Source of the DNA: Eutreptiella sp. 'Long Island Sound 2002'
Taxonomy: Eukaryota > Euglenozoa > Euglenophyceae > Eutreptiales > Eutreptiaceae
Assembly (NCBI GenBank): GCA_964036045.1
Contig: OZ038384.1
Location: 97,529,474-97,593,473, forward strand
Length of the DNA: 64,000 nt
Reading direction: 5' to 3'
Part shown: in pieces, positions 1 to 10,906 of the stretch
Numbering within the stretch: the stretch's first letter is position 1
How the letters are laid out: every line of letters starts with the position of its first letter
The notes under the pieces: model-generated
What the model was told of the DNA's origin: nothing
Database searches by the model: none
The model's input: only the letters and a program-made list of their open reading frames with translations
Made by a program: the position numbers and the translations under genes

Positions 1-720
1 AGTGTAGTGTTGTGTAGTTTGTTACCGTTGGTTGATCGCGTTTCTATTGGTAGCGTTGTGGTGTTCTGCTGTGTTCGTGGGTACCATCGTCCGTGGGCGT
101 GGCGCACCACGGTGTTGCCAACCCGTTGGGCGCCGTTTCCCTTTCGACCGGTGCACGCCTGGCTGGTTCGGCGTTGGCCGGCTTGCGTGTGGTCTGTTTA
201 CGGTCAAGTGGTGGCTGCAGCTGTGGTGTGGTTGGTGCGCGGTTGTCGTGGCCGCCTCATGGTCGGCCGGGCTCGTGTGGGTTCTGTTGCGCTGCTGCCG
301 GTGGTCTTATCGTCAAATCCTGCCCGTTTAGCCAGCACGTTTGTGTCCGCGTCGGTTTGTGGCGTCTTGGTTTGTACAAGTGTCGTGTAGTGTAGTTTGG
401 GAACGTTCGTGGGCCGCGTCCGCAGCGGTAGAGTCGCAGTGTTCCTCTGTGCTTGTGGCCATGGTGGTCGGGGGGCGCGGCTCGCTATGGTGTTGCTAGC
501 TCGTTGGTCGTCGCTCTCGCACCGGCCCATGCACGCCCGGCCAGCTCGGCGCTGGTCGGTGCGCGCGCGGTCTGTTCACGGTCACGTTGCGTCCGCTGTA
601 GTGGTTCTGGCGGTGTGTGGTCGTGTTAGTCGCCTCTTGGTTGGCTTGTTCGGCGTTCGTTCCTTGTCGTCGCAGCGGGCGTTCGCGCAGTCAGATTTGT
701 TGTGTGCAGGTGTCCCGCTT
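1..720. repeat. Two diverged ~380-390 bp direct repeats, A-poor
   Basis: The stretch from about 1 to 390 is loosely repeated at about 383-720. Matching landmarks include a 'gtgtagtttg' start, a block around 140-200 that recurs around 520-585 ending in 'acggtca', and similar translations in the same plus frame (RPVHAWLVRRW against RPMHARPARRW). The plus strand is markedly A-poor, about 8-12% in the first two lines. I recognise no protein family and the translated frames have no convincing start. It may be a further degraded part of the D family found downstream. Confidence 0.4.
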
Positions 721-1539
721 GTTGCGATGTTGGTCGGTGCCAGGTGTGTGGGGCCGGCACGGTACGTTTGTACTGTGCGCCGCCCGCCCGCCGCGGGAGA
801 GAAAAGCCATGACAAGTGGTCGGACCGCTGTAAAAATTTTTTTTCCCCCTGTCGGTGCCCTGTTCCCTGCCCCGCCCTGGCAGTGTTGCATGCACGATCC
901 ATTATCCGGTATTTCGTGGTGCTCCGTAGCCGTACTTCCAGTTTCGCTTGTGCCACTCATATGTACACCCCCCGTCAGTGGCAAGGCCCCGCCGGTCCCC
1001 CTCGGTGTGTCCCTGTGCTCCCCATGAGAGCCCCAGGGCGTTGCTCTAGCTCGGTGGTGCTGTGCTCGTGCTCGTGCCTGTCTGTCTGCCGTGCGCCTTC
1101 TTGTGTTGTGCGTTGCGGGTCATTCGGGTGGCGTGTCTGTGTCACGGTGCCGGGTGTGGTGGCTAGGATGGTTAGGGTGGTTCGACTTGTGCTGTGGTGT
1201 CGGGACGCTCCGTCCGACGTGGCGGGTTGGGCTCGGCGTAACACACCCGTGCCTGTAGGCTGGGGGGTCGGCGCGGCCCCGTGTGGTGAGCTTGTGGCCC
1301 CCCGCATGCCCCGGGTAGGGTTTTGGAGGACAGGAGTACCGGGTAGTGTTGCAGCCCCCCTCCCTCTCATGGACGCTGTTAACTGTCTGCGGGGGGTGTG
1401 CCCCTGGTACCATTCGCAGAGCTTATACGTGTCATAACCTTACGCGTCCCAGGCGCTCAACTCCCCGGCGGAGGTGCGCGCTGGTCCCTGCAGTGCACGT
1501 ATCTCCGGATGCTCGCCCTGGACGGTAATACTCTGGCCG
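721..1539. other. GC-rich sequence without a recognised gene
   Basis: Long overlapping ORFs exist on both strands, as expected from low A/T content, but none shows a recognisable domain. It contains a T8 run near 838. The last 100 bp weakly resemble the D-family C-terminal segment on the minus strand. No promoter, RNA gene or repeat boundary could be defined. Confidence 0.25.
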
Positions 1540-1805
1540 GTGGTTCGTTAACGTTCTCGTGGTTATCGGCCCGGCCGCGGGTTCCGCGTATTTGGCCGGG
1601 CCCTTTGCCCGGCCCCCTGTGGATCCGGCTCGCGGGAGAGGAGGGTGAGGCGGGACGACGGGTCCGGGCGTGTCGCCGCCCCGTTCCCTGCTGCAGGTGG
1701 GTCGCAGGGTCCGAGAAGCGTGGCCCTCGCCCGGGGGGTTGTAGGAGGAAGTCGTGGGGTTTCCGTGCGTGCTTGACACCACGGGTTGCGAAGGCTGGCC
1801 TCCAC
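1540..1805 (-). pseudogene. Degenerate 3' fragment of the D (RING-Ulp1) family
   Basis: About 1540-1625 matches 30400-30481 (shared cores such as 'gcccggcc' and 'ggccgcggg'), and 1625-1805 matches 34263-34440, the region downstream of the best D copy. On the minus strand 1540-1625 reads GRAKGPAKYAEPAAGP, close to GRAKGPAKHAEPAAEL at 30400-30480. The fragment stops exactly at the 5' LTR of element A and resumes at 30076, so A inserted here. The alignments were made by eye. Confidence 0.55.
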
Positions 1806-2515
1806 AGTAAGAAAAAGTCACTGCCATGTCTTTCTTGGAGGGCTTGATCCAGGCCAAGCCCCCCTTAAAACCCTTTTGTTGATGCCAAGACAAACTTAAG
1901 TGTTTTTATCTCTCTTTTGGTGCCTAAAGTACACTTTCTCAAAGTAACTAGGCTTGTGACCCTAGCCCCCCATGAAGTTCACCCCTACCACTCAACTGAG
2001 CGGAGGTACCTTCCTTCATGGAGGATATACCGAAATAAAACAGGCATTTCATGCTTCAGGCCTTGGAGGTTAAGCCTAGTGGTCTCCCACCCCAAGACCC
2101 CTATACTCAATTTTTTCTACCACTTATTGTGGTCCCACTTTGTAACTGTTTCTGAATTCAGTTGCTTGGCCAAGTCATTTTCTGTGTGGTCCTGACATCT
2201 ATGCCCCACATTCCTAACCAGCACCATTTCACCCAAAAGAGTGCACATGAAGTGCCTAATGCAATCTCTGAGGCAAGAGTCAGACCAATTTTGGTAAAAA
2301 ATCTTTTGTATTATCCATTTGTGATTGAATCTATGTGTATAAACCTGCTTTGTCTATCTGCAGCCCTTCTGTGTTACACTGGATTCCAAAACCAATCATT
2401 GATTCGATCCACATCCTGTTCTTGCTCTACTTGCTGCTTTGCTTTGCGTTTTCAACTACAAAACCTGCAGGAATACATCAAAATATCTAGGGCATAATTC
2501 AAGGACATCTTTCCG
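1806..2515 (+). repeat. Element A 5' LTR
   Basis: Matches 29366-30075 almost base for base, with about 20 differences by eye (~97% identity). It begins 'agtaag' rather than the usual TG. The shared sequence ends at 2513; the TSD position at the other end implies an end at 2515, so the 3' boundary is uncertain by 2 bp. No conserved coding is seen inside. Confidence 0.9.
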
Positions 2516-2524
2516 GTAGCAGAG
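2514..2524 (+). other. Primer-binding site of element A (tRNA-iMet type)
   Basis: The sequence 'cGGTAGCAGAG' directly abuts the 5' LTR. It differs in one position from TGGTAGCAGAG, the complement of the 3' end of animal-type initiator tRNA-Met. Its position next to the LTR is where a minus-strand primer site belongs. Confidence 0.6.
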
Positions 2525-2595
2525 ACAGTCCCTTGTGACCTTTTGAACCGACCCTGAGAAGAAGTGCAGCACAAAAGCTCAACAACAAGTTCATC

Positions 2596-4836
2596 ATGTC
2601 CACGCCAAGCGTCAGGACCTGGCCCATCGGAACTGTCCAAGTGCAAATGGGCAGCATGGCCCACCCAATGAGTGAACCACCTTACCGAGCTCCACATCAT
2701 CTCAGTGGCGCATCTGGGTCCCAAGGAGATCCAGATCGCAGAAGGGCGGAAGAAAATACAGGCCTTACCACCGAGGCCTTAGCAGCACACGGTGGAGACA
2801 GCTTCAATCACCTCCACAGACGTGTAGCTGCCTCAGTATCCAGATCCAATTGTCCAGCTTCATCCTCAACTGCCATTGAAGGACCTGAGGAGTATGAGGA
2901 GCTGAAGAAGAAGATGGATGAGTACATCCTACATGCGGAGTACTACAAATCCATCCGTGGGGAAGATGGAGAGGAGCCATTGGCTGTACATGGATCCAGA
3001 CCACGTACAGACCTAGGGTCCTACGTGCACTCTGGTCCTCCGTCCACTGCATCCCTGCCAAGACGACTAAGACCTGAGTATCCAAGACCATGTTGTCCAA
3101 CCCCAAGGGCTCCCGAAGTGGGTCCGACCCGAGTCGAAGAACAACATCATCCAAGGCCAACCTACGGTGCCCTGGATCATACGGCCGAGCTGTTGGCCAA
3201 ACTCCTGTCTGGATCAGAAGATCCAGATGTGACGGCCCTATCGGAGGCCATTAAGGCTAAACTGGGTATTGCAGAACCCTTACCCAAGCCAGAGTTGCCC
3301 TCTCTCTCTCCAGGACTGAGTACCCTGGCCGATGATATCAAGAGATCAAGGGTCTCAAGGCTGTTGCCTAAGGTCACCTGCCCCAGCCCTTTTCACCCCC
3401 GTGCCAGGACAGTGCCTATGGCTGATCTACAGGACGTGCCTGTCACAGAGATTGAGAGAAGAGGCCTGTCAGCCCTGGCACCTCTTGCCGGCGTGTCGCC
3501 TTCAGGCCTAACTCCGGGAGGTGGGAAGACGGGCAGACCAATTGCCCAGGCGAACATCCAGCTAGAATTGCCGGAGTTCGACCCCAAAAATCTGCCCGAA
3601 TGGGCAGAAGAATTTGCAGAATTCCTTTTGTCGACTGGCCAATCCCATGTGGATGTGGCCACCAAATGTTCACTGCTAAAACGCTCATGCAAAAAGAAAT
3701 TTTTGCAAAAACAGGTGAAACAGATTGTGAAAACCTGTTCTACCTGGGCAGAGGTACTCCTGAGGTTGGAGAAAACATTCCCAGTCTATGAGACTGACCT
3801 CAGCGTACGCACACAGATCGAGGAGCTACCTATGCTCCCTGAGTTTCCATCCGCTGCGCGAATTTCTGAGTATGTGTGCGACTTGGAGTACTTTTTTTCG
3901 AGGATGAACGTGGGCTCCCACGGAGCCACTGAGCCCCACCTGTGGCTCATGAGTAAGATCCCCCAGTGTACGTGGGATGATTGCCGCTCCACCTCTGAGA
4001 GGAAGAGCAGGACCCACTCGTACGATGAACTGGTGGATCTCTTGATTGAGCTAGCTCTTGAGAGAGAGAATGACTCCCACATGGAGAAATTCCTCAAGAA
4101 GCATTTGGGACGAGGTGGTACCCCTACCCCCGAACGTGGCGAAGGGAAGGGGCATAAAAATCCCACTAACACCAACCAGGGAGGTGGTAAAGGGAGGGGT
4201 AACCTACGTGGCATGAACGAGGTTCAACCTGATGCAGGCACACCCCCCCTGTTCTACTGCCGACCTGTCAATGACAAGGGGGGACCTTATCATGCCTCTG
4301 ACTGCGATCTCCGCAGTGGCTGTATGCTGCAGATGAAACGTCAGCAGCATACCAAAGATGGGAAAACTGTGACCCATCAGGACCATTTCAGGTGTACCAT
4401 CACCTGTGGTTACTGTGGCAAACGTCGTGACTACGAGGACGAATGCCACATCAAGAAACGCGAGAGTGACAAACTCAAGCGTCAGGAGGCAGAGCGCCAG
4501 AAGACCCAGACGCCCGCCAGAAATCCCCCGAACGGGGATAAAGGTCGTAAAGGAGGTGGCAAGGGGGGTGGCAAAACTGGACCCCCTAACCCCCAGAGGC
4601 GCTCATCAGCGCCCGTTGCTACACCCACTCCTGCTGCTACACCCGCTCCTGCCGCAGGTGACCCTAAGAAACGCCCCCAAGGGGATAACGCTACCCCTGA
4701 GGGGAATAATTCCAAGAAGAGGCGCTTGGCCTGGATGGCCAAGTCCCTCATGGCTGCAGGGGTGGATGTGAAATTCCCTGATGAGGAATGGGGGGCGGCT
4801 CCGAAGAGGAGGACTTGGTTTTCTGGATCCTCGTGA
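2596..4836 (+). CDS. gag: Element A Gag
   Basis: A 746-residue Gag, the structural protein of the retrotransposon particle. The ATG at 2596 follows the primer site by about 70 bp. The N-terminal 300 residues are polar and low-complexity. A capsid-like helical region lies at residues ~310-510 (LELPEFDPKNLPEW to FLKKHLGRGG). A basic Gly/Lys-rich nucleocapsid follows, with a zinc knuckle at about residue 608. The knuckle reads CGYCGKRRDYEDEC: it keeps C-X2-C-X4-x-X4-C spacing, but the usual His is Asp. The C-terminus is Pro/Ala-rich and basic. It overlaps the next frame by 49 bp in the -1 direction, the usual arrangement for gag-pol frameshifting, although I found no textbook slippery heptamer. 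Confidence 0.85.
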   Translation: MSTPSVRTWPIGTVQVQMGSMAHPMSEPPYRAPHHLSGASGSQGDPDRRRAEENTGLTTEALAAHGGDSFNHLHRRVAASVSRSNCPASSSTAIEGPEEYEELKKKMDEYILHAEYYKSIRGEDGEEPLAVHGSRPRTDLGSYVHSGPPSTASLPRRLRPEYPRPCCPTPRAPEVGPTRVEEQHHPRPTYGALDHTAELLAKLLSGSEDPDVTALSEAIKAKLGIAEPLPKPELPSLSPGLSTLADDIKRSRVSRLLPKVTCPSPFHPRARTVPMADLQDVPVTEIERRGLSALAPLAGVSPSGLTPGGGKTGRPIAQANIQLELPEFDPKNLPEWAEEFAEFLLSTGQSHVDVATKCSLLKRSCKKKFLQKQVKQIVKTCSTWAEVLLRLEKTFPVYETDLSVRTQIEELPMLPEFPSAARISEYVCDLEYFFSRMNVGSHGATEPHLWLMSKIPQCTWDDCRSTSERKSRTHSYDELVDLLIELALERENDSHMEKFLKKHLGRGGTPTPERGEGKGHKNPTNTNQGGGKGRGNLRGMNEVQPDAGTPPLFYCRPVNDKGGPYHASDCDLRSGCMLQMKRQQHTKDGKTVTHQDHFRCTITCGYCGKRRDYEDECHIKKRESDKLKRQEAERQKTQTPARNPPNGDKGRKGGGKGGGKTGPPNPQRRSSAPVATPTPAATPAPAAGDPKKRPQGDNATPEGNNSKKRRLAWMAKSLMAAGVDVKFPDEEWGAAPKRRTWFSGSS

Positions 4837-5465
4837 AAATTCGGGATCAGGTTTTTCGAGCGGTGCTTGATACCGGTGCAACACGTTCCATAGTGGCCCG
4901 GCGCCTGCTTAAGACTTTCAGGAAAACTAAGACCGTGGCCATAAGAGTAGGGGACGGGCGTACCATCCATTCTTTGGGGGGGGTCGATGTGACAATATGT
5001 CTGGGCGACGAAACCGTGACCCAACACTGCAGAGTGTTGGACACTGACGCCTTTGACATCGTCATTGGCACCGACTTTCTACGAAGAAACCCCCAGGTAA
5101 AAATGCTGTCCCTACAGCGTCCCTACTCTTTGCACTGCGACTTTGGCAGTGGGCTATTCTCCGTTCCTTTGGAGCTGTCAGGACGAAAAGAGTCTGGGCT
5201 GCGCTACGCAGCCAAGACGAACTATCGTACTGAAAACTACCAACTGGCCCGTCACGTTCTTGAAAATGGACTGGCGGCCCTTCAGGTAAACCTGGATGAG
5301 ATCCAGCCGGAATTGTTTGCGAGCCAACAACAGCACATCATGCAGTTGTACTGCTCGAAACAACTGAACAATGCTTTCCGTTTCTTCTGGAAAGCAATGG
5401 GCCTAGCGTATGCTAACCCTCCCTTCTCCCTGCTCGCGAAGGTTCTTCACCAAAATCGCTTATGA
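4788..5465 (+). pseudogene. pol: Element A Pol, part 1: aspartic protease and start of methyltransferase-like domain
   Basis: The frame is -1 relative to gag. An aspartic protease occupies residues ~15-110: VLDTGATRSIVARRL carries the DTGA catalytic motif and FDIVIGTDFL is the typical C-terminal strand. After a linker, LFASQQQHI through AYANPPFSLLAKVL (nt ~5310-5450) resembles the first half of a phage Dam-type N6-adenine methyltransferase, with NPPF as motif IV. The domain's second half lies in the +1 frame from about 5440, so a one-base-type frameshift near 5440-5460 splits it. The first codon is only the frame opening; translation would come by frameshift from gag. Confidence 0.75.
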
Positions 5466-7416
5466 GGGAGGAAGGTTTGTTATGTGCACCCCTGACTGGG
5501 GTTGCTCTGGTGAACATGCTTACTGGCGCCGTATGCTAGATCGAATGACCGTGGGAAGAGTCCAACTCCCCGACGGCCCCATCTATGTGCCTGAGGACTC
5601 AGACACAGCTAGGCAGGCCCCTGCGTGGGCCAGTTTCCTGTCCATCGTCGACGGATCTCTCAATCCTGTACCCCTGTGTGACCTGGACCAGGTGCTACTG
5701 AAAGAGATCATGGCCGAAAATCGAGGCCTGACCCTTTATGATTTCAAAAATCGATCTCCTGAGCACCTATCTGCCACACTTACAGGGTGTGAGTCTCCCG
5801 ATGACTATCTGGAACCTGCAGCTATAAAAGAGGATGCTGACGACCAACTGTCTGAGATGGCCAGCACCATTCCCTCTGTTGATCCCAGCTGTGTTGACCT
5901 AAAACATAGTGCTTTCCTAGCCCAGCTGTTGCTAGAGGAAGTAGATCTAGAGTCAACCTCTGAACCCGCTTCCCCTGTTGGGAAGCCAGTGCTACACATG
6001 CAGCCTGTGCACACAGGTGAACCCGTGGCCCAGAGCGCTGATGCTCTGGCGCGGCCTGCTGCTAATAACATGCCATTGTCTGAGCATGACACTCAAGAAC
6101 TCCGGCGGCTGTTGTACCTGAAGGCCGAAGGTATTGAGCGCCAAGAGCGGCTGCAATACCTCAGACAGACCTGGAAATACTCCATCTGGTCTGAGGAGGA
6201 CGATGCGTCCTATACGCTGCCTAATCCTGAGATACCTCTAGTGTATTCTCTACACTATGGGCAGCAATGTCCCCCTGAGTGGGACGATGGTACTGTGCCT
6301 GCCGAAACTACTGATCGGCAGAAAAAGAAAGAACATGGAAAAAGCAACCTCCATGCTGAGGAGGATTTCCTTCAGAAACTCGAGAGTCTTAACCTTGACC
6401 CCCGCCTGAAGAAACTGCTGATAACCTATGAGGAGGTGTTCGGCGCCTTGCCGCCTCCCCTTTCTTGTAAAAAACTGGTCCAGATGGTCCTGAAATTGAA
6501 ACCAGAATTTGAAAAGACGCGAGTGAGGCGTCGTCCCTATCCCGCTCCACAGGAACAGGTTGAAGAAATCGAGCGCCAGATTCAAGAATGCATTGATGCT
6601 GGCCTCGTTGAAGAGTACATTCACGGGGACTATCCCCATCACTGCAGTCCCTGTTTCCTTGTTGCTAAACCAGGGTCGACTGCCCTACGCCTTGTTGTAG
6701 ACTATGGTGAGGTCAACAAGAAAACCCAGAACCACTCAGGGAGTATTCCTAACATGGAAAACACCCTGGAGCGTATTGCCAAATGCAGGTATAAGACCAA
6801 AATGGACAAACGCTCTGGTTTCTGGCAGGTTGACCTAACCGCCACAGCTCAGGAGCTGTTGGCCTTTATAACCCCTAAGGGTCGTGTTTTCAAGTGGAAG
6901 GTTATGCCTTTCGGGGTGGCTAATGCCCCAGCGCTCTTCCAGGAGCTTATGAACAAAATTTTGTACATACTGAGGCGCAGGCCTCTGGTACAAGAGTTGA
7001 TTTCTCAGGGTGCAGAAATGGAAGCTCACATCGACGACGTGAGTTTGGGTACTAATACCAAAGAGGACCACGTCCTTCTCCTCCGTGAATTTTTCATTGT
7101 CTGTCAAGAAAACCATCTCCGAATCAAACTCGAAAAATGTGAGTTTATGAAAGAGGAGATGGAGTATTTGGGTTTCGACGTGGGGTATGGCTGGTGGAAA
7201 CCAGCCTCGTCTAAGATGCAGCCCCTACAGGACATGCAGATTCGCGATGACCCTAAGAAGGGTCTACACGATGTGAGGAGTTTTGTGGGCGCCTGTAATT
7301 TCTATCGGCGTCACATCCACAATTTTACTTACTCCTCTGCACCCCTCACTGACCTGATCAAGAAAACTACTCCTGGAGGTGGACCTCCAGAGAGGAAGAG
7401 TGTTTCCAGGAGTTGA
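5410..7416 (+). pseudogene. pol: Element A Pol, part 2: methyltransferase-like C-half and reverse transcriptase
   Basis: From about 5445 the methyltransferase-like domain continues (KIAYEGGRFVMCTPDWG, then MLDRMTVGRVQLPDG) to about 5680. An acidic linker follows to about 6470. RT occupies nt ~6480-7200: LRLVVDYGEVNKK, SGFWQVDL, VMPFGVANAPALFQELM and active-site HIDDVSLG, with both catalytic aspartates kept but His where Tyr is usual. The connection domain (VRSFVGACNFYRRHI) follows. The frame ends in a frameshift within about 7370-7405. The beginning of RNase H, including ECFQELKKKI, is read in the next frame. Confidence 0.8.
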
Positions 7417-7766
7417 AGAAGAAGATTGCCTCCTCCAACTGCCTGGGAGTGCCCCGCCCTGAGGGCGAGATAGTCCTGATCACTGATGCCAGTGATGTAG
7501 GGGGGGGAGGTACGATCTACCAATGGCAGGAGCTTAACCCCGCTGAACTAACCCACTGCCATTATCGTACTACTGGACTCAACCGTGATGGTTCGTTGAA
7601 ACATGACTATCCTACCAGTGAGTGGCGACTGGTGCCACTGGGACACTGGAATTGGAAATGGAACCAAGCGCGTTGCAACTACAGCACCTATGACCAGGAA
7701 CTCCTGGCCGGTATGTTGGTGCTATCGTCACAATCCCGACTCCTGGGATCTAACCCTATTGTCTGA
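7413..7766 (+). pseudogene. pol: Element A Pol, part 3: RNase H N-terminal half
   Basis: Continues Pol in the third frame. LITDASDVGGGGTIYQW holds the first catalytic Asp of the retroelement RNase H, and YDQELLAGMLVL supplies the Glu. The frame is cut by TGA at 7764-7766, between PIV and LCDQEPVKSF, where Trp is likely in the ancestral protein. The sequence resumes in the same frame directly afterwards, so this is a nonsense mutation and not a domain end. Confidence 0.75.
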
Positions 7767-8561
7767 CTGTGTGACCAGGAGCCTGTGAAGTCTTTTCAGA
7801 AGGGCCCACCACCAGGAAAAGCAAAGCTAAAACGGTGGTGGACTTACCTGAGCCAGTTCAGGCTGACAGTGCATCATATCCCCGGGATTAAGAATGAACT
7901 GTCTGACTATATATCGCGCAACAACTTCAATGCGCTTATTGGTGAGAGTTCTGAGGCGCTCGCCAAAGAGGCTTTCCAGCGTATGGATGTCCAGCTTGAC
8001 CTGTCCATGCGCACTGCTGGAATCCTGGAGGGTTGGAGTCTAACCGACTATCAGTCAGAGTATGAAGAAATTCTCCAAACCCTCAGCACTGGTCTCGAAC
8101 CCCGTGTCATTGACGGGCACCAGTGGTATAAAAACAATCAGTACCTCTTCTACGAGGACCGAATTGTGGTGCCTGAGGCACGACTGGATGGGTGCCTACA
8201 GTGGTCCCATCTCAGTTCTGGTCACACTGGCGCTAATCGCTCAGTGGACTTCTTCCGTGAGTGTTTCTACTCCAGTCTAACCCTGACTGAACTGAGGTCG
8301 CGTATGCAGACCATTGTGGATGCTTGTGGCTGTCATGCCAGCAAGCAGAGCGACAGTAGGGATAGCAGCCTGATCTCCAGCTTACCCATACCCTATCGTG
8401 CTAACTCTCTTCTCTACGTGGATTACATCCACGGCCTACCACGCTTTGCCGGCTATGATAGTTGCCTCGTGGTCACCTGTGGTCTCTCTCGCTTCACCCG
8501 TGTGTTCCCTTGCAATAAGAAAATCACAGGTGAGCAGACTGTGAAAATGCTGGTCGAATAA
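7767..8561 (+). pseudogene. pol: Element A Pol, part 4: RNase H C-half and integrase N-half
   Basis: In frame with part 3. LCDQEPVKSF carries a further RNase H Asp. RWWTYLSQFRLTVHHIPG and LSDYISR are the usual end of RNase H. The integrase zinc-binding region follows (HLSSGHTGANRSV, then DACGCHASKQS). The core begins with YVDYIHGLP, the first Asp of the DDE triad. TAA at 8559-8561 interrupts MLVE/WFEPYGAP and probably replaces a Gln codon. Confidence 0.75.
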
Positions 8562-9354
8562 TGGTTCGAACCCTATGGAGCACCTAAGCAGGTGCACTCT
8601 GATGAGGATGTACGCATCCGCAGTGACACTGGGTGGTACAAACGAGTGCTAAATGCCCTCAACGTGGAGGTAACCACAGGTGTGCCCTATACCCACACGT
8701 CTAACCCTCTCTGTGAGAGACAGAACCGTGTGGTGGAGCAAAACTTAAGAATCCTGATGAAACAGGAGCGCACCAAGGACTGGGTACGCCTAGTGCCCTG
8801 GGCAGTGCTGACCATGAACTCACAGCGGAGCTCTTCTACGCGTTTCACCCGTCACGAACTGTTCCATGGAGGACGACCTGCTTGGTTCTTCAAAACCCCC
8901 TTTCCTGAGGACTTCAAGAGCCCTGTGGGAGATTGGCTGGAACACGAGCAGTCTCTGGCTAACCAGGCTGGTACTAACCTGAGGCACATTCGTGACCGTG
9001 AACAGAGCCGACAGAACCGCCTACGGCGACCTGCCAGCTTCAAGGTTGGTGACCTTGTTTTGGTACACCATTCACGCCTACCCTCCTGGCCACGTAACTG
9101 CCTACAGGACCCTTACTTTGGACCCTATCGTATCATCAGGATAGATGGATCCAGGATCCATGTCAGGTGCAGTCCACGTCTAGGTGGTGAACTGCTGTGT
9201 GCACCTAAGCAGTTGAGGCACTATCACTCCCCTGACGACTTCTCTTGGGGTGAGTGGCGCCTCAGCGACAGTGAGATTGAACGTATAGACCTAGAAACCG
9301 CTGCCAGTCCAGAGGAGGCAGACGAACTCGAAGAGATGACTGCCGATGAGATTG
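8562..9354 (+). pseudogene. pol: Element A Pol, part 5: integrase C-half, cut by element B
   Basis: Same frame as part 4. APKQVHSDEDVRIRSDTG holds the second DDE Asp and NPLCERQNRVVEQN the Glu. FGPYRIIRIDGSRI is the GPY/F module of Ty3 integrases. The reading frame is native to A as far as ADEI; at 9355 it runs into the 5' LTR of element B and ends at an LTR-derived stop at 9416. The missing C-terminus is found at 26608-26850. A 4-bp duplication there (attg/atgg, one mismatch) would keep the two parts in frame. Confidence 0.8.
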
Positions 9355-9816
9355 TGAAGCGGTACCCAGAACCCCATGGCCAGGTTAGGGCATACAACCG
9401 GTCTCCGGTCCACTAACCCCATGTACGGAAGGGAAGACCGGTCTCCGGTCCACTAACCCCATGTACGGAAGGCGCCCGTTGACGCCCGGTGCGAGCCCGG
9501 CGGGAGCGTGTTCCGTGCCGTAGAGCCCCGCATCGGCAACCGATGCAACGCCAGCGGATATTTATGTATCAGAATATCAGGAATCAACAGGGTTTTATTT
9601 CCATATTGTTTCCGTCAATTTTTACGCTTCCGTTCTGATACTCACTGTTTTGACTGCTGGCGGTTGGATCGCGACTTTACCGTAACCGCCAGTTTAACTG
9701 TTTGTAATGGAAATTTTAACGCTATCCGTGACGAAGGCTCTAAAGTCTTCAGGAATTGCGTTGATGCATCCGCAATTTTCACATTCTACACTCGCAACCT
9801 TAATCCGAATTTTTCA

Positions 9817-9850
9817 GGATGTCGAAATGGGATTTTCGACTTCGACATCC
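9817..9850. repeat. Perfect 10-bp inverted repeat in LTR B
   Basis: Arms GGATGTCGAA and TTCGACATCC flank a 14-nt loop. The 3' LTR copy (about 24046-24079) keeps both arms while two loop bases changed. Confidence 0.7.
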
Positions 9851-10210
9851 CCGCACTTGATTTGACCTCTTTCGAGTGGACCTACGTGCTTCCCTATGCA
9901 CGAATCAACTTTCCTTTTATCCTGCCCTCCATTTGTCTTAAAGATATGGGCAAAACAAAGTTGATTCGTGAGGCCACTTTTGAAGGTCATATCTCGTGTT
10001 GCTTGCGAGGAATGACAATAAGGAAACGTGGGATGTATCCACAATACTCCCGACGTAATTTAGGAAGCATCATATGCCTTGCGTCTCCACACGTGCGCGC
10101 TAGTGTAATGGATCATTGTCAAGAGGGTAGAGTTTGCGTTGTAACTCTATGACCATGATATTGCGTGCGTTAAGATAACTTTCGAGTGTAGCGCGCGAGT
10201 GTTGGTGTTG

Positions 10211-10237
10211 CATAGGAACTCTCCTTGAGTTCCTATG
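10211..10237. repeat. Perfect 11-bp inverted repeat in LTR B
   Basis: Arms CATAGGAACTC and GAGTTCCTATG with a 5-nt loop. In the 3' LTR copy (about 24440-24466) the arms are unchanged and the loop differs by one base. Confidence 0.7.
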
Positions 10238-10885
10238 AGCGATTGACACAAAGTTATGCCCTTGGAGGGGCATGACATGTCGTGGGGGGAGCTACCTTTT
10301 TGGGCAATATGTGGTATGTGCCATGTGTTGTATTGCGTGCCCATTTGGCGGGTTTGGCTAAGAGCGATGGAACAGCCAATGGACCTCATATTGTGCAAGC
10401 CCCTTCTCCATACTCCCTACGATCAATTGCAAGCCTAACCTTCGTGAAGGGAAGCTTGTGTGGCGATACCAAAGCGATGCGTTGGGAGCAAGGTGTGTGT
10501 TTTGCAATTTTCCATACTTTCATGTGCCCACTTGGGAAGTAGCGCTCGTAACCTTTCAAAGCGCCCAAAGTGGAGCACATATGTGGGATCGAAGGTCATT
10601 GGTGTCAAGTCATTATGTTTAGAAGGATTAGTTGATTGCACGATCCATGCCGAAGATATTACAATATAATTGTGCGCCTTTCAAGGCACTTTTGTGTATC
10701 TTTGTGCCAATTTTGCCGTTTTTGGCCCGTCACGATGTCAAGTGGCGACCGTGTATTTCAACGTTGCGCTCAATTGACATCATGACTCAAGTATGATATG
10801 AGGGTACATATTTCGGTGCCCAACATATCTTGGACCCGGCGAATAACTCCTCGTGGGCTTGGCGTACCGTGGCCGCCATGTTGGC

Positions 10886-10906
10886 GATTTGGGACCATCC
10901 CAAATC
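10886..10906. repeat. Perfect 9-bp inverted repeat in LTR B
   Basis: Arms GATTTGGGA and TCCCAAATC are separated by cca. The same structure is present in the 3' LTR near 25115-25135. Confidence 0.65.

Noticed and set aside
4788-4836. Canonical -1 slippery heptamer at element A's gag-pol overlap
   Set aside because: The G6 run at 4790-4795 and the TTTT near 4823 do not form X-XXY-YYZ in the gag frame.
9508-10152. 214-codon ORF present in both LTRs of element B
   Set aside because: It opens on GTG and has no recognisable domain. LTR copies share sequence by reverse transcription, so conservation is not independent evidence.
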